Below, one piece after another: positions 51,657 through 60,649 of a DNA stretch of 64,000 nucleotides (position 1 is its first letter; each line of letters starts with the position of its first letter). Both the position numbers and the translations under genes were made by a program. Source of the DNA: Pseudomonas viridiflava (lineage in GTDB: Bacteria > Pseudomonadota > Gammaproteobacteria > Pseudomonadales > Pseudomonadaceae); contig NZ_RBTP01000066.1 in NCBI RefSeq assembly GCF_003702045.1, forward strand, positions 133,819-197,818, written 5' to 3'. The notes beneath the pieces were generated by a model, which ran no database searches, was not told the DNA's origin, and saw only the letters and a list, made by a program, of their open reading frames with translations.

Positions 51657-52622
51657 TCACGACCCACCCCGGAAATGCTGATAGCCGCGGGTTGCGGGCG
51701 TGACGTCCTGTCCGTCGCCATCGATCAGCGCAACGCCCTGCCCCGCCACGACTCGACCGATAACATGCACCGGCCATCCGGCATCGAGCAACCCTGCCAG
51801 ATGCACGGGCGGCAGCGTGAACGCCAGCACGTAATCGTCACCGCCACTGAGGGCCGCCTGCAGAGCGGCCTGGGTATCGAGAAAAGTCCGCAGTTCGGCG
51901 GACATCGGTAGCGTGTCACCCTCGATCAGCAGCCGAACGCCCGACGCCTTGGCAATGTGTCCACAGTCGGCGAGCAGGCCATCGGAGATGTCCAGCGCAG
52001 ACGTCGCCTTGCCACGCAGCGCTTGACCGAATGCCAACTGGGGCTGGGGCGACCAATAGCGCTCCAGCAACGGTTCACCCAAGGCGGGCTCAATGCTGCG
52101 CTCACCCAACACCAACGGCAAGGCGCCCGCAGCGTCACCCAGCGCGCCACCGACACACAGCAGGTCACCTTCCCGTGCGCCACTGCGTGTCAGCGCCTGT
52201 CCGGCAGGTACGCCGCCGAACACCGTCAGGGTCAGGCTAAGCGGCCCACGGGTGGTGTCGCCGCCAATCAGGCTCAACGAGCAATGCTGCGCCATCCGGC
52301 TCAGCCCGAAGGCAAACGCTTCAAGCCAGTCGATCTCGACATTCGGTAAGGTTAACGCCAAGGTGAAGCCGACAGGACGTGCGCCCATTGCCGCCAGATC
52401 ACTGGCAGACACCGCCAGCGCACGCTGTCCAAGCAGAAACGGATCGCAGACTTCTGGAAAGTGCACCCCGGCAACCAGGGTGTCGGTGGAGATCGCCATC
52501 TGCTCGCCAGGCGGCAACGCGAGCAGCGCGCAGTCGTCGCCGATGCCCAATACCACATCTTCGCTCGCCTGCGCACAGGGCGCAGCAGCGAAGTAATGAC
52601 GGATCAGCTCGAACTCGCCCAT
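51657..52622 (-). CDS. thiL: Thiamine-monophosphate kinase
   Basis: ATP-dependent phosphorylation of thiamine monophosphate to thiamine diphosphate, the cofactor of Dxs among others. The 321 residues start with MGEFELIRHYF and contain GIGDDCALLALPPGEQMAIS, the metal-binding DTLVAGVHFP, ALAVSASDLAAMGARPVGF, ALDISDGLLADCGHIAKASG and GGDDYVLAFTLPP. It lies 16 bp after nusB. The gene that usually follows (pgpA) is not present; a 150-bp gap to ribA takes its place. Confidence 0.96.
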   Translation of the reverse strand: MGEFELIRHYFAAAPCAQASEDVVLGIGDDCALLALPPGEQMAISTDTLVAGVHFPEVCDPFLLGQRALAVSASDLAAMGARPVGFTLALTLPNVEIDWLEAFAFGLSRMAQHCSLSLIGGDTTRGPLSLTLTVFGGVPAGQALTRSGAREGDLLCVGGALGDAAGALPLVLGERSIEPALGEPLLERYWSPQPQLAFGQALRGKATSALDISDGLLADCGHIAKASGVRLLIEGDTLPMSAELRTFLDTQAALQAALSGGDDYVLAFTLPPVHLAGLLDAGWPVHVIGRVVAGQGVALIDGDGQDVTPATRGYQHFRGGS

Positions 52623-52638
52623 GAAGGTCAGGCGCCGA

Positions 52639-53136
52639 TCAGCGCTTGTGAGCCTTCACTTCGACTTCACGCAGGCGCGGTGCCAGCTTGTCCAGCACGC
52701 CATTGACGAACTTGTGGCCGTCAGTGGAACCGTACACTTTTGCCAGTTCGATGCCTTCGTTGATCACAACGCGGTAAGGCACGTCGATACGCTTGAGCAA
52801 TTCGAAGGTGGACAGGCGCAGAACCGCCAGCTCGACCGGATCGAGTTCTTCGATGGTCAGGTCCAGGCAAGGCGACAGCGCGGTGTCGATCTCGGTCTTG
52901 TGGGTGGCCACGCCGTGCAGCAGCTCACGGAAGTAGGTGCCATCGACATTGCTGAAATCGTTGTCGACACGAAACTGTGCTTCGATTTCGTTCAGCGAAT
53001 GCCCCGCCATGTGCCACTGATACAGGGCCTGAGTCGCCATCTGCCGCGCTTCACGACGCTTGGCACTCTTGCCTTTGGCGGCTTCGGGCGACTTGGCATC
53101 GCGCGGGTTGAACTGATCGGTGTCGTCGGAAATCAC
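52639..53136 (-). CDS. nusB: Transcription antitermination factor NusB
   Basis: All-helical RNA-binding factor that with NusE binds boxA and supports rRNA antitermination. The 165 residues have an N-terminal extension before [16 protein letters not shown], and then [35 protein letters not shown] and [16 protein letters not shown]. It overlaps ribH by 4 bp (ATGA) and precedes thiL, the conserved ribH-nusB-thiL order. Confidence 0.97.
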
Positions 53137-53609
53137 TTGGCCTCCAGCTGCGACAGCAGACTGACCATTTCGATGGCGGACAAGGCAGCTTCAGCGCCCT
53201 TGTTGCCAGCCTTGGTGCCGGAACGCTCGATGGCTTGCTCGATCGAATCGACGGTCAATACACCGAAGGCGACCGGAACACCGAATTCCATAGAAACCTG
53301 AGACAGGCCTTTGACGCACTCACCGGCGACGTATTCGAAGTGCGGAGTGCCGCCACGAATCACCGCGCCCAGGGCGACGATGGCTGCGAACTCGCTGCGT
53401 TGCGCCACTTTTTGCACAACCAGTGGAATCTCGAAAGCACCCGGCGCACGGATGATGGTGATGTCGCTTTCGCTCACGCCGTGGCGTACCAGCGCATCAA
53501 CGGCACCGCTCACCAGGCTTTCCACGACGAAGCTGTTGAAACGGCCAACCACCAAGGCGTAGCGGCCTTGGGGGGCGATGAAGGTACCTTCGATGGTCTT
53601 CAAGGTCAT
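53133..53609 (-). CDS. ribH: 6,7-dimethyl-8-ribityllumazine synthase
   Basis: Condenses the pyrimidinedione intermediate with 3,4-dihydroxybutanone 4-phosphate to form the lumazine precursor of riboflavin. The 158 residues show [50 protein letters not shown] with the catalytic His, and [15 protein letters not shown]. It follows ribBA after 129 bp, a gap in which no riboswitch could be recognised, and is coupled to nusB. Confidence 0.97.
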
Positions 53610-53738
53610 TCGGTGAGTCTCGTATTAAAGAGCAAGCCCGCCTTGAGGCGGACTTTGGAGGATTTTAGGCCACGAATCACAACTGCCAGGCCGATGGACA
53701 CGAAAAACAGGCTTTCGCGTGCATCGACCTGCCGGTAT

Positions 53739-54830
53739 TTATTCGGAGGGCACGTATTCTACAACTTCCAGATCGAAACCGGATATCGCATTGAACTTCA
53801 TTGGTGAACTCATCAGGCGCATTTTGCGCACGCCGAGGTCTCGAAGGATCTGCGAACCCGCGCCGACAGTGCTGTAGGTCGTCGGCGTCTTGATCGGCTG
53901 CTGCCCCGCCGTTTCGCGGATATGAGCCAGCACCACGTCGCCATCCAATGGATGGCCCAGCAACAGAACCACACCGCTGCCTGCCTTGGAGACCGCGCTC
54001 ATGGCGGCTCTCAAGCTCCAGCGGCCCGGCTGCTTGACCATCAGCAGGTCGCGCAACGGGTCCATGTTGTGTACACGTACCAGCGTGGGTTCTTCAGCGC
54101 AGATCTTGCCCAGTGTCAGCGCCAGGTGGACATCACCTTCGACCGAATCACGGTAGGTCACCAGGTTGAAATGACCCAGTTCGCTGTCCATTGGCTGCTC
54201 GGCAATCCGCTGAACGGTACGCTCGTGGATCATTCGATAGTGAATCAGGTCGGCGATGGTGCCGATCTTGATGTCGTGTTCGAGGGCAAATGCCTCCAGT
54301 TCTGCACGACGCGACATGGTGCCGTCGTCGTTCATCACTTCGCAGATCAGGCCGCTCGGTTCGAAACCGGCCATCCGCGCAAGGTCGCACGCAGCTTCGG
54401 TATGACCGGCACGGGCCAGCGTACCGCCCGCCTGGGCCATCAACGGGAAGATATGACCGGGGCTGACGATGTCGTCGGCCTTGGCGTCTTTGGCGGCGGC
54501 GGCTTGCACAGTACGCGCACGGTCTGCTGCGGAAATGCCGGTGGTGACGCCTTCGGCGGCTTCGATGGACACCGTGAACTTGGTGCCGAAACCAGAACCG
54601 TTGCGCGGCGCCATCAGCGGCAGCTTCAGGGCTTCGCAGCGCTCACGGGTCATCGGCATGCAGATCAGGCCTCGGGCAAAACGCGCCATGAAGTTGATGT
54701 GCTCAGCCTTCACGCACTCGGCGGCCATGATCAGGTCGCCTTCGTTCTCGCGGTCTTCGTCATCCATCAGGATAACCATCTTGCCCTGGCGAATGTCTTC
54801 TACCAGTTCTTCGATACTGTTGAGCGCCAC
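53739..54830 (-). CDS. ribBA: 3,4-dihydroxy-2-butanone 4-phosphate synthase with degenerate GTP cyclohydrolase II domain
   Basis: The N-terminal half (about 1-205) converts ribulose 5-phosphate to dihydroxybutanone phosphate and is intact: DDEDRENEGDL, GTKFTVSIEA, and RAGHTEAACDLARMAG. The C-terminal half is shaped like GTP cyclohydrolase II, but at about residues 253-273 it reads VHNMDPLRDLLMVKQPGRW, without any of the three zinc cysteines, and it lacks the RQEGRG motif (GHPLDGDV instead). Only the RibB reaction is therefore expected. The 363 residues are normal for pseudomonad RibBA. It lies 21 bp after ribE. Confidence 0.95.
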   Translation of the reverse strand: MALNSIEELVEDIRQGKMVILMDDEDRENEGDLIMAAECVKAEHINFMARFARGLICMPMTRERCEALKLPLMAPRNGSGFGTKFTVSIEAAEGVTTGISAADRARTVQAAAAKDAKADDIVSPGHIFPLMAQAGGTLARAGHTEAACDLARMAGFEPSGLICEVMNDDGTMSRRAELEAFALEHDIKIGTIADLIHYRMIHERTVQRIAEQPMDSELGHFNLVTYRDSVEGDVHLALTLGKICAEEPTLVRVHNMDPLRDLLMVKQPGRWSLRAAMSAVSKAGSGVVLLLGHPLDGDVVLAHIRETAGQQPIKTPTTYSTVGAGSQILRDLGVRKMRLMSSPMKFNAISGFDLEVVEYVPSE

Positions 54831-54851
54831 TCGGCACCCCCTTCAATCAAT

Positions 54852-55514
54852 TCAGGATTTGAGGTAGCCGTTCTCGGCCAAAAAGCTTTCGGTGATGCTC
54901 CCGTGACCCGGCTCTGCGGCCTTGTCGCCCAGCAGCAGACGCTCCAGATAGCGCGCCAGCAGGTCGACTTCCAGATTGACCTTACGGCCAGGGCGGTAGT
55001 CGGACATGATGGTTTCGCTCAGCGTGTGCGGGACGATGGTCAGTTCGAACTCGGCGCCGTTGACCGAATTGACGGTCAGGCTGGTGCCATCGACCGTGAT
55101 CGACCCCTTATGGGCGATGTACTTGGCGAGCTCCCGGGGGGCGCGTACACGAAACTGAATGGCGCGGGCGTTATCTTCACGCGAGACGATCTCGCCCACG
55201 CCGTCGACATGGCCGCTGACCAGATGGCCGCCCAGACGCGAGGTTGGCGTGAGGGCCTTTTCGAGATTCACGCGGCTGCCGGACTTGAGGTCGACAAACG
55301 CGGTGACGGTGAGGGTTTCGCGGCTGACATCGGCCCAGAAGCCGTCGCCAGGCAATTCAACGGCGGTCAGACACACGCCGTTGACCGCGATGCTGTCGCC
55401 CAACTGGACGTCGCTCAGGTCGAGCTTGCCGGTTTCGACATAAACGCGGACATCGCCGCCTTTAGGGGTCAGGGCGCGAATGCTGCCGATGGAAGCGATG
55501 ATGCCGGTAAACAT
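54852..55514 (-). CDS. ribE: Riboflavin synthase alpha chain
   Basis: Dismutates two lumazine molecules to riboflavin. The 220 residues comprise the expected duplicated barrel: MFTGIIASIGSIRAL at the start, DSIAVNGVCLTAVEL in the first repeat, and KGSITVDGTSLTVNSV in the second, with RLGGHLVSGHVDGVGEI at the junction. It sits 47 bp after ribD and 21 bp before ribBA in the riboflavin operon. Naming varies (ribC or ribE); the function does not. Confidence 0.97.
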   Translation of the reverse strand: MFTGIIASIGSIRALTPKGGDVRVYVETGKLDLSDVQLGDSIAVNGVCLTAVELPGDGFWADVSRETLTVTAFVDLKSGSRVNLEKALTPTSRLGGHLVSGHVDGVGEIVSREDNARAIQFRVRAPRELAKYIAHKGSITVDGTSLTVNSVNGAEFELTIVPHTLSETIMSDYRPGRKVNLEVDLLARYLERLLLGDKAAEPGHGSITESFLAENGYLKS

Positions 55515-55561
55515 GAGTCCTCCTGGAGAACAAGGGCTTCGCGCTTAGCGAAAGTCGGGAA

Positions 55562-56707
55562 TTATACGCCGGGTACGGCAACAGGGAGAGCAATGACTCT
55601 CCAGTCATTTCCCACAGCGCGCATTTCTACAATGTTCAGCTCCAGCGCTTCGCTCATCTGCGCCAACGGCAGATCCAGCAGCGGCCGCGCAGAGGAGCCC
55701 AGGAACTTGCCGGCGATGAAGAGTTGAAACTCGTCGACCAGTCCCATACGCGTGAAGGCGCCCGCCAGTCGCGGGCCAGCTTCAACCAGCACTTCGTTGA
55801 CGCCGCGTGTGCCCAGTTCAGTGAGCAGCTTGCGCAAATCCACATGACCTGCGCTGTCAGCCATCGCCACAATTTCGTGGCCTTCGTCGTGATAACGGCC
55901 ACGGGCCGACGCAGCGGCGCACGTGGCGACCAGCGCGCTGCCTGCCTGGAAGAAAGGCGCGTCCAGCGGCACACGCAGGCGACCGTCGACCAATACCCGC
56001 AGTGGCGGGCGGGCAGCGGCCAACGCACTCAGTTCGGCACTCAAGCCCAACTCGTCCGGCCGCACGGTCAGACGGGCCTTGTCAGCCAGCACGGTATCGG
56101 CGCCAGTCAGCACCACGCTCGATTGGGCCCGCAGACGCTGAACAGCCGAGCGGGCTTCGGGACCGGTGATCCACTGGCTTTCGCCACTAGCCATCGCCGT
56201 TCGACCGTCCAGACTCATGGCCAGCTTGACCCGTACGTACGGCAAACCGATTTCCATGCGCTTGATGAAGCCCTTGTTCAACGCTCGCGCTTCGGCTTCA
56301 AGCACGCCGCATTGAACCGCGATGCCGGCAGTCATCAATCGCAGCAAGCCGCGACCGGCGACTTCAGGGTTGGGATCCTGCATGGAAGCCACGACCCGCG
56401 CCACCCCCGCATTGACCAAGGCATCGGCGCAGGGCGGGGTTCGGCCGTGATGGCTGCACGGCTCAAGGGTAACGTAGGCGGTTGCGCCCCTGGCCTGCTC
56501 TCCTGCCTGATGCAGCGCATGGACTTCGGCGTGGGGCTCGCCTGCACGGGCATGCCAGCCTTCGCCGACAATCTGCCCGTCGCGCACGATGACGCAGCCA
56601 ACCCGGGGATTGGGGTGTGTGGAATACAAACCCTTGCGAGCCAATTCCAGCGCCCGGGCCATGTAATGAACGTCCAGAGCAGCCTGTTCAGTCAGCAATG
56701 CACTCAT
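55562..56707 (-). CDS. ribD: Bifunctional deaminase/reductase RibD
   Basis: The second and third riboflavin steps in one protein of 381 residues. The N-terminal deaminase has zinc ligands in GEPHAEVHAL (HAE) and EPCSHHGRTPPCADAL (PCxxxGxxPxC). The C-terminal reductase includes GLPYVRVKLAMSLDGR and RVLVDGRLRVPLDAPFF, with VNEVLVEAGPRLAGAF. Its ATG overlaps the nrdR stop by 4 bp, so nrdR-ribD-ribE-ribBA-ribH-nusB-thiL runs as one block. Confidence 0.96.
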   Translation of the reverse strand: MSALLTEQAALDVHYMARALELARKGLYSTHPNPRVGCVIVRDGQIVGEGWHARAGEPHAEVHALHQAGEQARGATAYVTLEPCSHHGRTPPCADALVNAGVARVVASMQDPNPEVAGRGLLRLMTAGIAVQCGVLEAEARALNKGFIKRMEIGLPYVRVKLAMSLDGRTAMASGESQWITGPEARSAVQRLRAQSSVVLTGADTVLADKARLTVRPDELGLSAELSALAAARPPLRVLVDGRLRVPLDAPFFQAGSALVATCAAASARGRYHDEGHEIVAMADSAGHVDLRKLLTELGTRGVNEVLVEAGPRLAGAFTRMGLVDEFQLFIAGKFLGSSARPLLDLPLAQMSEALELNIVEMRAVGNDWRVIALPVAVPGV

Positions 56708-57168
56708 TCCTTGCCTGGCTCACGGGCCAGGCGATCGATTTCTTCACGGAATTCATTGAGGTCCTGAAAGCGCCGGTAAACCGAAGCAAACCGGATATAG
56801 GCTACTTCGTCGAGCTTTTGCAGCTCGGCCATGACCAACTCGCCGACCACCAGGGATTTGACTTCACGCTCCCCCGTGGCCCGCAGCTTGTGCTTGATGT
56901 GCGCCAGCGCCGCTTCGAGGCGTTCGACACTGACCGGACGCTTTTCAAGCGCGCGTTGCATGCCCGCGCGCAGCTTCTCTTCATCGAAGGGCTGGCGGCT
57001 GCCGTCGGTCTTGATCAGGCGCGGCAACACCAGCTCGGCGGTTTCGAACGTGGTGAACCGTTCGCCACAGGCCAGGCACTCGCGACGGCGGCGTACTTGT
57101 TCGCCTTCGGCGACTAGGCGGGAGTCGATGACTTTGGTGTCATTGGCACCGCAGAAGGGACAGTGCAT
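56704..57168 (-). CDS. nrdR: Transcriptional repressor NrdR
   Basis: Zinc-finger and ATP-cone repressor that senses dATP/ATP and controls ribonucleotide reductase genes. The 154 residues begin MHCPFCGANDTKVIDSR with the first CxxC of the zinc ribbon, continue with RRRRECLACGERFTTFE, and then have the ATP-cone KTDGSRQPFDEEKLRAGM. The start at 57168 is set by this N-terminus; an upstream extension is rejected. It heads the riboflavin block. Confidence 0.97.
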   Translation of the reverse strand: MHCPFCGANDTKVIDSRLVAEGEQVRRRRECLACGERFTTFETAELVLPRLIKTDGSRQPFDEEKLRAGMQRALEKRPVSVERLEAALAHIKHKLRATGEREVKSLVVGELVMAELQKLDEVAYIRFASVYRRFQDLNEFREEIDRLAREPGKE

Positions 57169-57348
57169 GGTGGCAGGCAACAAAAGAATGGGGAGCGCCA
57201 TGTTAGCGCATCCCGCTGGCAAGACAAGGCTTGGGGTTTACGGTATATAGACGCGCAACATCGTGATGTGAAATTGCCCGAGCTCGGTAATACTGCATCG
57301 GTATCCGGCGTCGTACAGCCTTTCGTTTTTTGTCTTGTGGAGCTCCTG

Positions 57349-57798
57349 ATGACGCTACGCCCCCTTTTTCTGCTCGGACTGCTCGGTTTGCTGGCCGCGT
57401 GCAGCAGCAATGACGCACCCAAACCGGTCCCGGCCAAGCCCGTTGCGCCTGCAATCACGCTGCCGACCGGCCCTGGTCCTCTGCAGCCTTATCAGCGCGA
57501 ATTGAGTGGTCAACTGCTCGGCGTACCCGCCGGTGCCGAAGTCGAACTGGCCATGCTGGTGGTCGATGAACGCAATCGTCCGCAAAAACTGTTGACCAGC
57601 ACCAAGCTGCAAGGCAACGGTCAGTCGCTGCCCTTCCAGCTGCGTTTCAACCCGGAAGCCTTTCCAGTGGACGGCCGTGTCGAACTGCGTGGCCGGGCCA
57701 GCAAGTCGGGTCAGTTAATTTTGCATCTACCGTCAATGCGCATTCAGCAAGCCACCACTCAGGCACTGGGGCAGTTGCAATTCGTCAAGGCGCCATGA
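57349..57798 (+). CDS. YbaY-family lipoprotein
   Basis: A 149-residue lipoprotein with the signal LFLLGLLGLLAACSS ending at the lipobox Cys. A proline-rich linker (KPVPAKPVAPAITLP) is followed by a beta domain of the YbaY/type III secretion pilotin-like fold (ELSGQLLGVPAGAEVELAML, LPFQLRFNPEAFP). Role unknown. The ATG at 57349 is chosen since it starts the signal peptide. It is divergent from nrdR and ends in a 4-bp overlap with the next gene. Confidence 0.8.
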   Translation: MTLRPLFLLGLLGLLAACSSNDAPKPVPAKPVAPAITLPTGPGPLQPYQRELSGQLLGVPAGAEVELAMLVVDERNRPQKLLTSTKLQGNGQSLPFQLRFNPEAFPVDGRVELRGRASKSGQLILHLPSMRIQQATTQALGQLQFVKAP

Positions 57799-58451
57799 TC
57801 GCCCCGCCACACCTTCAGCAGGCGCTGCACGAACTGCTTGGCGATGCCCGACTGGTCGTGACAACGCTGCCGCAGACCACGCTGAAGCTCTGGCTGATCG
57901 ACGCTGACAACATGGACCGCGCGTTCAGCCCCGATGAAACCCGCCGCATTCTGGAAGAGCCGCCTTACTGGAGCTTCTGCTGGGCCAGCGGGCTGGCGCT
58001 GGCACGCTTTCTGGCCGAACAGCCTCAGTGGGTGAAGGGCAAGCGCGTGCTGGACTTTGGCGCGGGTTCAGGCGTCGCGGGCATTGCGGCCGCTCGCGCC
58101 GGTGCGCTTGAGGTCGTGGCGTGTGATCTTGATTCTGTCGCGATAGCCGCGTGCAAGGCCAACGCCGCCCTCAATGAGGTGCAACTGAGCTATTCGACGG
58201 ACTTCTTCGCCGAGGCTGATCGTTTCGACCTGATTCTGGTCGCCGATGTGCTCTATGACCGCGCCAACCTGCCATTGCTCGACCACTTCCTGAGCCGGGG
58301 TCGTGAAGCGCTGGTGGCGGACTCCAGAGTTCGGGATTTTCAGCATCCTGCTTACCAACGCCTTGGAATGCTGCACGCGCTGACCCTGCCCGATCTGGCC
58401 GAGCCGCACGAGTTTCGGGATGTGAGCCTGTATCACGCCGTTCGCATGTAA
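57795..58451 (+). CDS. Class I SAM-dependent protein methyltransferase (ETFB/PrmA-like)
   Basis: A 218-residue Rossmann methyltransferase. Motif I reads RVLDFGAGSGVAGIAAARAG, and the next acidic strand VVACDLDSVAIAACKANAAL fits. LILVADVLYDRANLPLLDHF holds the motif IV region. It resembles the ETFB lysine methyltransferase / nicotinamide N-methyltransferase-like group (METTL family 16). The substrate is probably a protein, but this is not certain. It overlaps the lipoprotein gene by ATGA. Confidence 0.82.
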   Translation: MIAPPHLQQALHELLGDARLVVTTLPQTTLKLWLIDADNMDRAFSPDETRRILEEPPYWSFCWASGLALARFLAEQPQWVKGKRVLDFGAGSGVAGIAAARAGALEVVACDLDSVAIAACKANAALNEVQLSYSTDFFAEADRFDLILVADVLYDRANLPLLDHFLSRGREALVADSRVRDFQHPAYQRLGMLHALTLPDLAEPHEFRDVSLYHAVRM

Positions 58452-58628
58452 ACAGCACTCACCGCTCCCACTGAGTTTGCTGCGCGACAGCGATACGTCA
58501 CAGACGTGGTGGGGCCTCCCAGGGCACAAGATGGGTGCGCCACCTGAGCCATGCTCACAGAGACATCCCTTTCAGCATTCTCCTGCGCGCTTTATAGTTG
58601 GCGGCATTCAGATTCTCCGAGACGCACA

Positions 58629-59501
58629 ATGAGCCAGGACACTGCTTACATCTTCGATGCCACCACGGCGACGTTCGATCAACAGGTGATCGACAAATCG
58701 TTCGACCAACCCGTGCTGGTCGATTTCTGGGCCGAGTGGTGCGCCCCGTGCAAAGTGCTGATGCCGCTGCTGCAGCAGATCACCGAGAGCTATGAGGGCG
58801 AATTGCTGCTGGCCAAAGTCAACTGTGACGTGGAGCCGGACATCGTCGCCCGCTTCGGCATCCGCAGCTTGCCGACGGTGGTGCTGTTCAAGGACGGCCA
58901 GCCGGTGGACGGTTTTGCCGGTGCCCAGCCGGAATCGGAAGTTCGCAAGATGCTTGAGCAGCATGTAGTCATGCCACCGCCGCCTGCTGCCGACCCACTC
59001 AAGCAGGCGCAGGAACTGTTCGCAGAAAGCCGCTTTGCCGACGCTGAAGCCATGCTCAAGGTCGTCTTGGGCGAAGACAACACCAACGCGGCGGCGCTGA
59101 TTTTGTACGCGCGCTGCCTGGCAGAACGTGGCGAGCTGAGTGAAGCGGGTCAGGTGCTCGACGCGGTCAAGGGCGATGCCCACAAGGCCGAACTGGCGGG
59201 AGCCAAGGCGCAGCTGACCTTTCTTGCCGAAGCAGCAACCCTGCCGGATGCCGCCGAGCTGAAAAGCCGTCTGGCGCAGAACCCCCAAGACGACGAAGCG
59301 TCCCATCAACTGGCTATCCAGCAGCTGTCACGTCAGCAGTACGAAGCGGCGCTGGACGGGCTGCTCAAGCTGTTCATCCGCAATCGCAATTACGCTGAAG
59401 GCCTGCCGCACAAAACGTTGCTGCAAGTGTTCGACCTGCTGGGCAACGACCATCCATTGGTCACCATGTACCGTCGCAAGCTGTTCGCGGCGCTGTACTA
59501 A
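58629..59501 (+). CDS. CnoX/YbbN-type thioredoxin-fold co-chaperone
   Basis: A 290-residue protein: an N-terminal thioredoxin domain with the redox motif WAEWCAPCK (Cys38, Cys41) and RSLPTVVLFKDGQPVDGF, then a helical TPR-like domain (KQAQELFAESRFADAEAMLK, LAIQQLSRQQYEAALDGLLK). Family members (CnoX) protect chaperone clients from oxidation and hand them to GroEL/DnaK. Here the full CxxC is kept, unlike the E. coli form, so thiol-disulfide exchange is plausible. The ATG at 58629 is chosen (MSQDTAYIF). Confidence 0.9.
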   Translation: MSQDTAYIFDATTATFDQQVIDKSFDQPVLVDFWAEWCAPCKVLMPLLQQITESYEGELLLAKVNCDVEPDIVARFGIRSLPTVVLFKDGQPVDGFAGAQPESEVRKMLEQHVVMPPPPAADPLKQAQELFAESRFADAEAMLKVVLGEDNTNAAALILYARCLAERGELSEAGQVLDAVKGDAHKAELAGAKAQLTFLAEAATLPDAAELKSRLAQNPQDDEASHQLAIQQLSRQQYEAALDGLLKLFIRNRNYAEGLPHKTLLQVFDLLGNDHPLVTMYRRKLFAALY

Positions 59502-59552
59502 GCCTGTTCCGGCTCTGGTATCCAAAGGATGCCAGAGCCGGCCAGGTTTATG

Positions 59553-59903
59553 TCAGCTCGCAGCGACCCAACTGTACAACGGCGCATCCGCCCCGCTCTC
59601 CACCTTCACACTGGCGCAATGACGCAGGCGCACCAACAAGCGTTTACCGGCCGTCGTACTACCCGCCACGCCTTCCAGTTGCGCCAGCAGATCCGGCCCA
59701 CTCATCTGCCCGGCCTTTTGCAGAAGGTCCTGCGCGACCTGCCAGGTTTTATCGTCCTGATTGATCGGCCTGCTCTCGACGGCTGCCGCCGCTTCAGGCG
59801 CTGACGCCTTCAACTGCGCGCCCAGTTGAGCCCAGTCGCCTTCGTCCAGTTCCAGGGTCAAATCCACTGGCCATTGGCCTACGGTTCCACGAATACGCAA
59901 CAT
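59553..59903 (-). CDS. Small cytosolic protein, unknown function
   Basis: A 116-residue protein, LRIRGTVGQWPVDLTLELDE at the start, then an acidic, alanine-rich middle and LLVRLRHCASVKVESG. No signal peptide or membrane segment is seen and I recognise no family. The ATG at 59903 (MLRIRGT) is preferred to an upstream start that would add 13 unrelated residues. It lies convergent to the cnoX gene and 61 bp downstream of the next minus-strand gene. Confidence 0.65.
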   Translation of the reverse strand: MLRIRGTVGQWPVDLTLELDEGDWAQLGAQLKASAPEAAAAVESRPINQDDKTWQVAQDLLQKAGQMSGPDLLAQLEGVAGSTTAGKRLLVRLRHCASVKVESGADAPLYSWVAAS

Positions 59904-59964
59904 GATGTGTACCTGCTGACAGTCAGGTGCACATGCTCCCACACGTGGGCGCGCATTCCCACGC

Positions 59965-60387
59965 TCAGTCGCACAGCCAACGGCTCATCAAAGAGTCATC
60001 GCCCATCATGAAGCTGCCGAACGCCCTGACGTCGTAGACGTTCTCCCAATGCTCGACAATCTTGCCGTCGCGAAAGCGCCACAGCCCGCAGAACGGCATG
60101 GCGATTTTCTTGCGTTCACAGGTCGCGCGCATATACCCCATCACCGATCCGAAGTGATCGTCGGCGACGATCTCATGGACATCCATGTACAGGGTTTGCC
60201 GGGTGTGCTCGATCAGGTCCAGTTCATGGTTATGCACGGATCGCTTGCCGATGATCACGGAAAGCCCGCCGCGGGCGCCTCGGTCTGCCTTATGCAGCAC
60301 AATATCGCTGTCGGCAAATTCGGCAATACGGGTCAGATCCTTATAGATCGCGCGCAGGGTTTCAACGTTGGGATGCAGTTTTCTCAT
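59965..60387 (-). CDS. SnoaL/NTF2-like protein
   Basis: A 140-residue protein with an NTF2-like cone fold. The N-terminus HPNVETLRAIYKDLTRIAEF and the middle DIVLHKADRGARGG fit SnoaL-like domains, and MPFCGLWRFRDGKIVEHWEN is the typical terminal strand pair. Substrate or ligand unknown. The ATG at 60387 follows an AGGAC site. It is transcribed divergently from the zinc-related gene at 60650 with 262 bp between. Confidence 0.8.
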   Translation of the reverse strand: MRKLHPNVETLRAIYKDLTRIAEFADSDIVLHKADRGARGGLSVIIGKRSVHNHELDLIEHTRQTLYMDVHEIVADDHFGSVMGYMRATCERKKIAMPFCGLWRFRDGKIVEHWENVYDVRAFGSFMMGDDSLMSRWLCD

Positions 60388-60596
60388 GAGGTTTCGTCCT
60401 TGATGCGTCACCTGTCCTTAGGGGCATTGCAGTCACTGAAGACGCATCCGGCATCGAAGCAGTGGCTACCTCTTTCAGGGTAGAGCCTGTCGACCTGCCC
60501 TATGAGAACGGTTAGGAATAATCCGCTACCCGGCTATTCCGAGCGGCAAGCCGGGCAACGTGAGCCGAGAAAAAACACCTCACTCGGCAGACGTCT

Positions 60597-60611
60597 TGTT
60601 ATAAGATCACA
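60597..60611 (+). promoter_or_regulatory. Candidate Zur box upstream of the zinc operon
   Basis: tgttataagatcaca matches the Zur operator consensus TGTTATAnTATAACA at 13 of 15 positions (left half perfect, two changes on the right). It lies about 40 bp before the start of the ZrgA-like gene, where a repressor would block transcription under zinc excess. Confidence 0.55.
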
Positions 60612-60649
60612 TAACGATTTTTCTCAAGACTGTTGCTCCGGAGTCCGTT

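Noticed and set aside
53610..53738. FMN riboswitch in the riboflavin operon
   Set aside because: Neither this gap nor the ribE-ribBA, ribD-ribE or pre-ribA gaps shows the conserved RFN-element core; the gaps before ribBA and ribE are too short.
53922..55727. A 601-codon open frame antisense to ribBA, ribE and ribD
   Set aside because: It spans three well-supported genes; composition is that of a mirrored frame.
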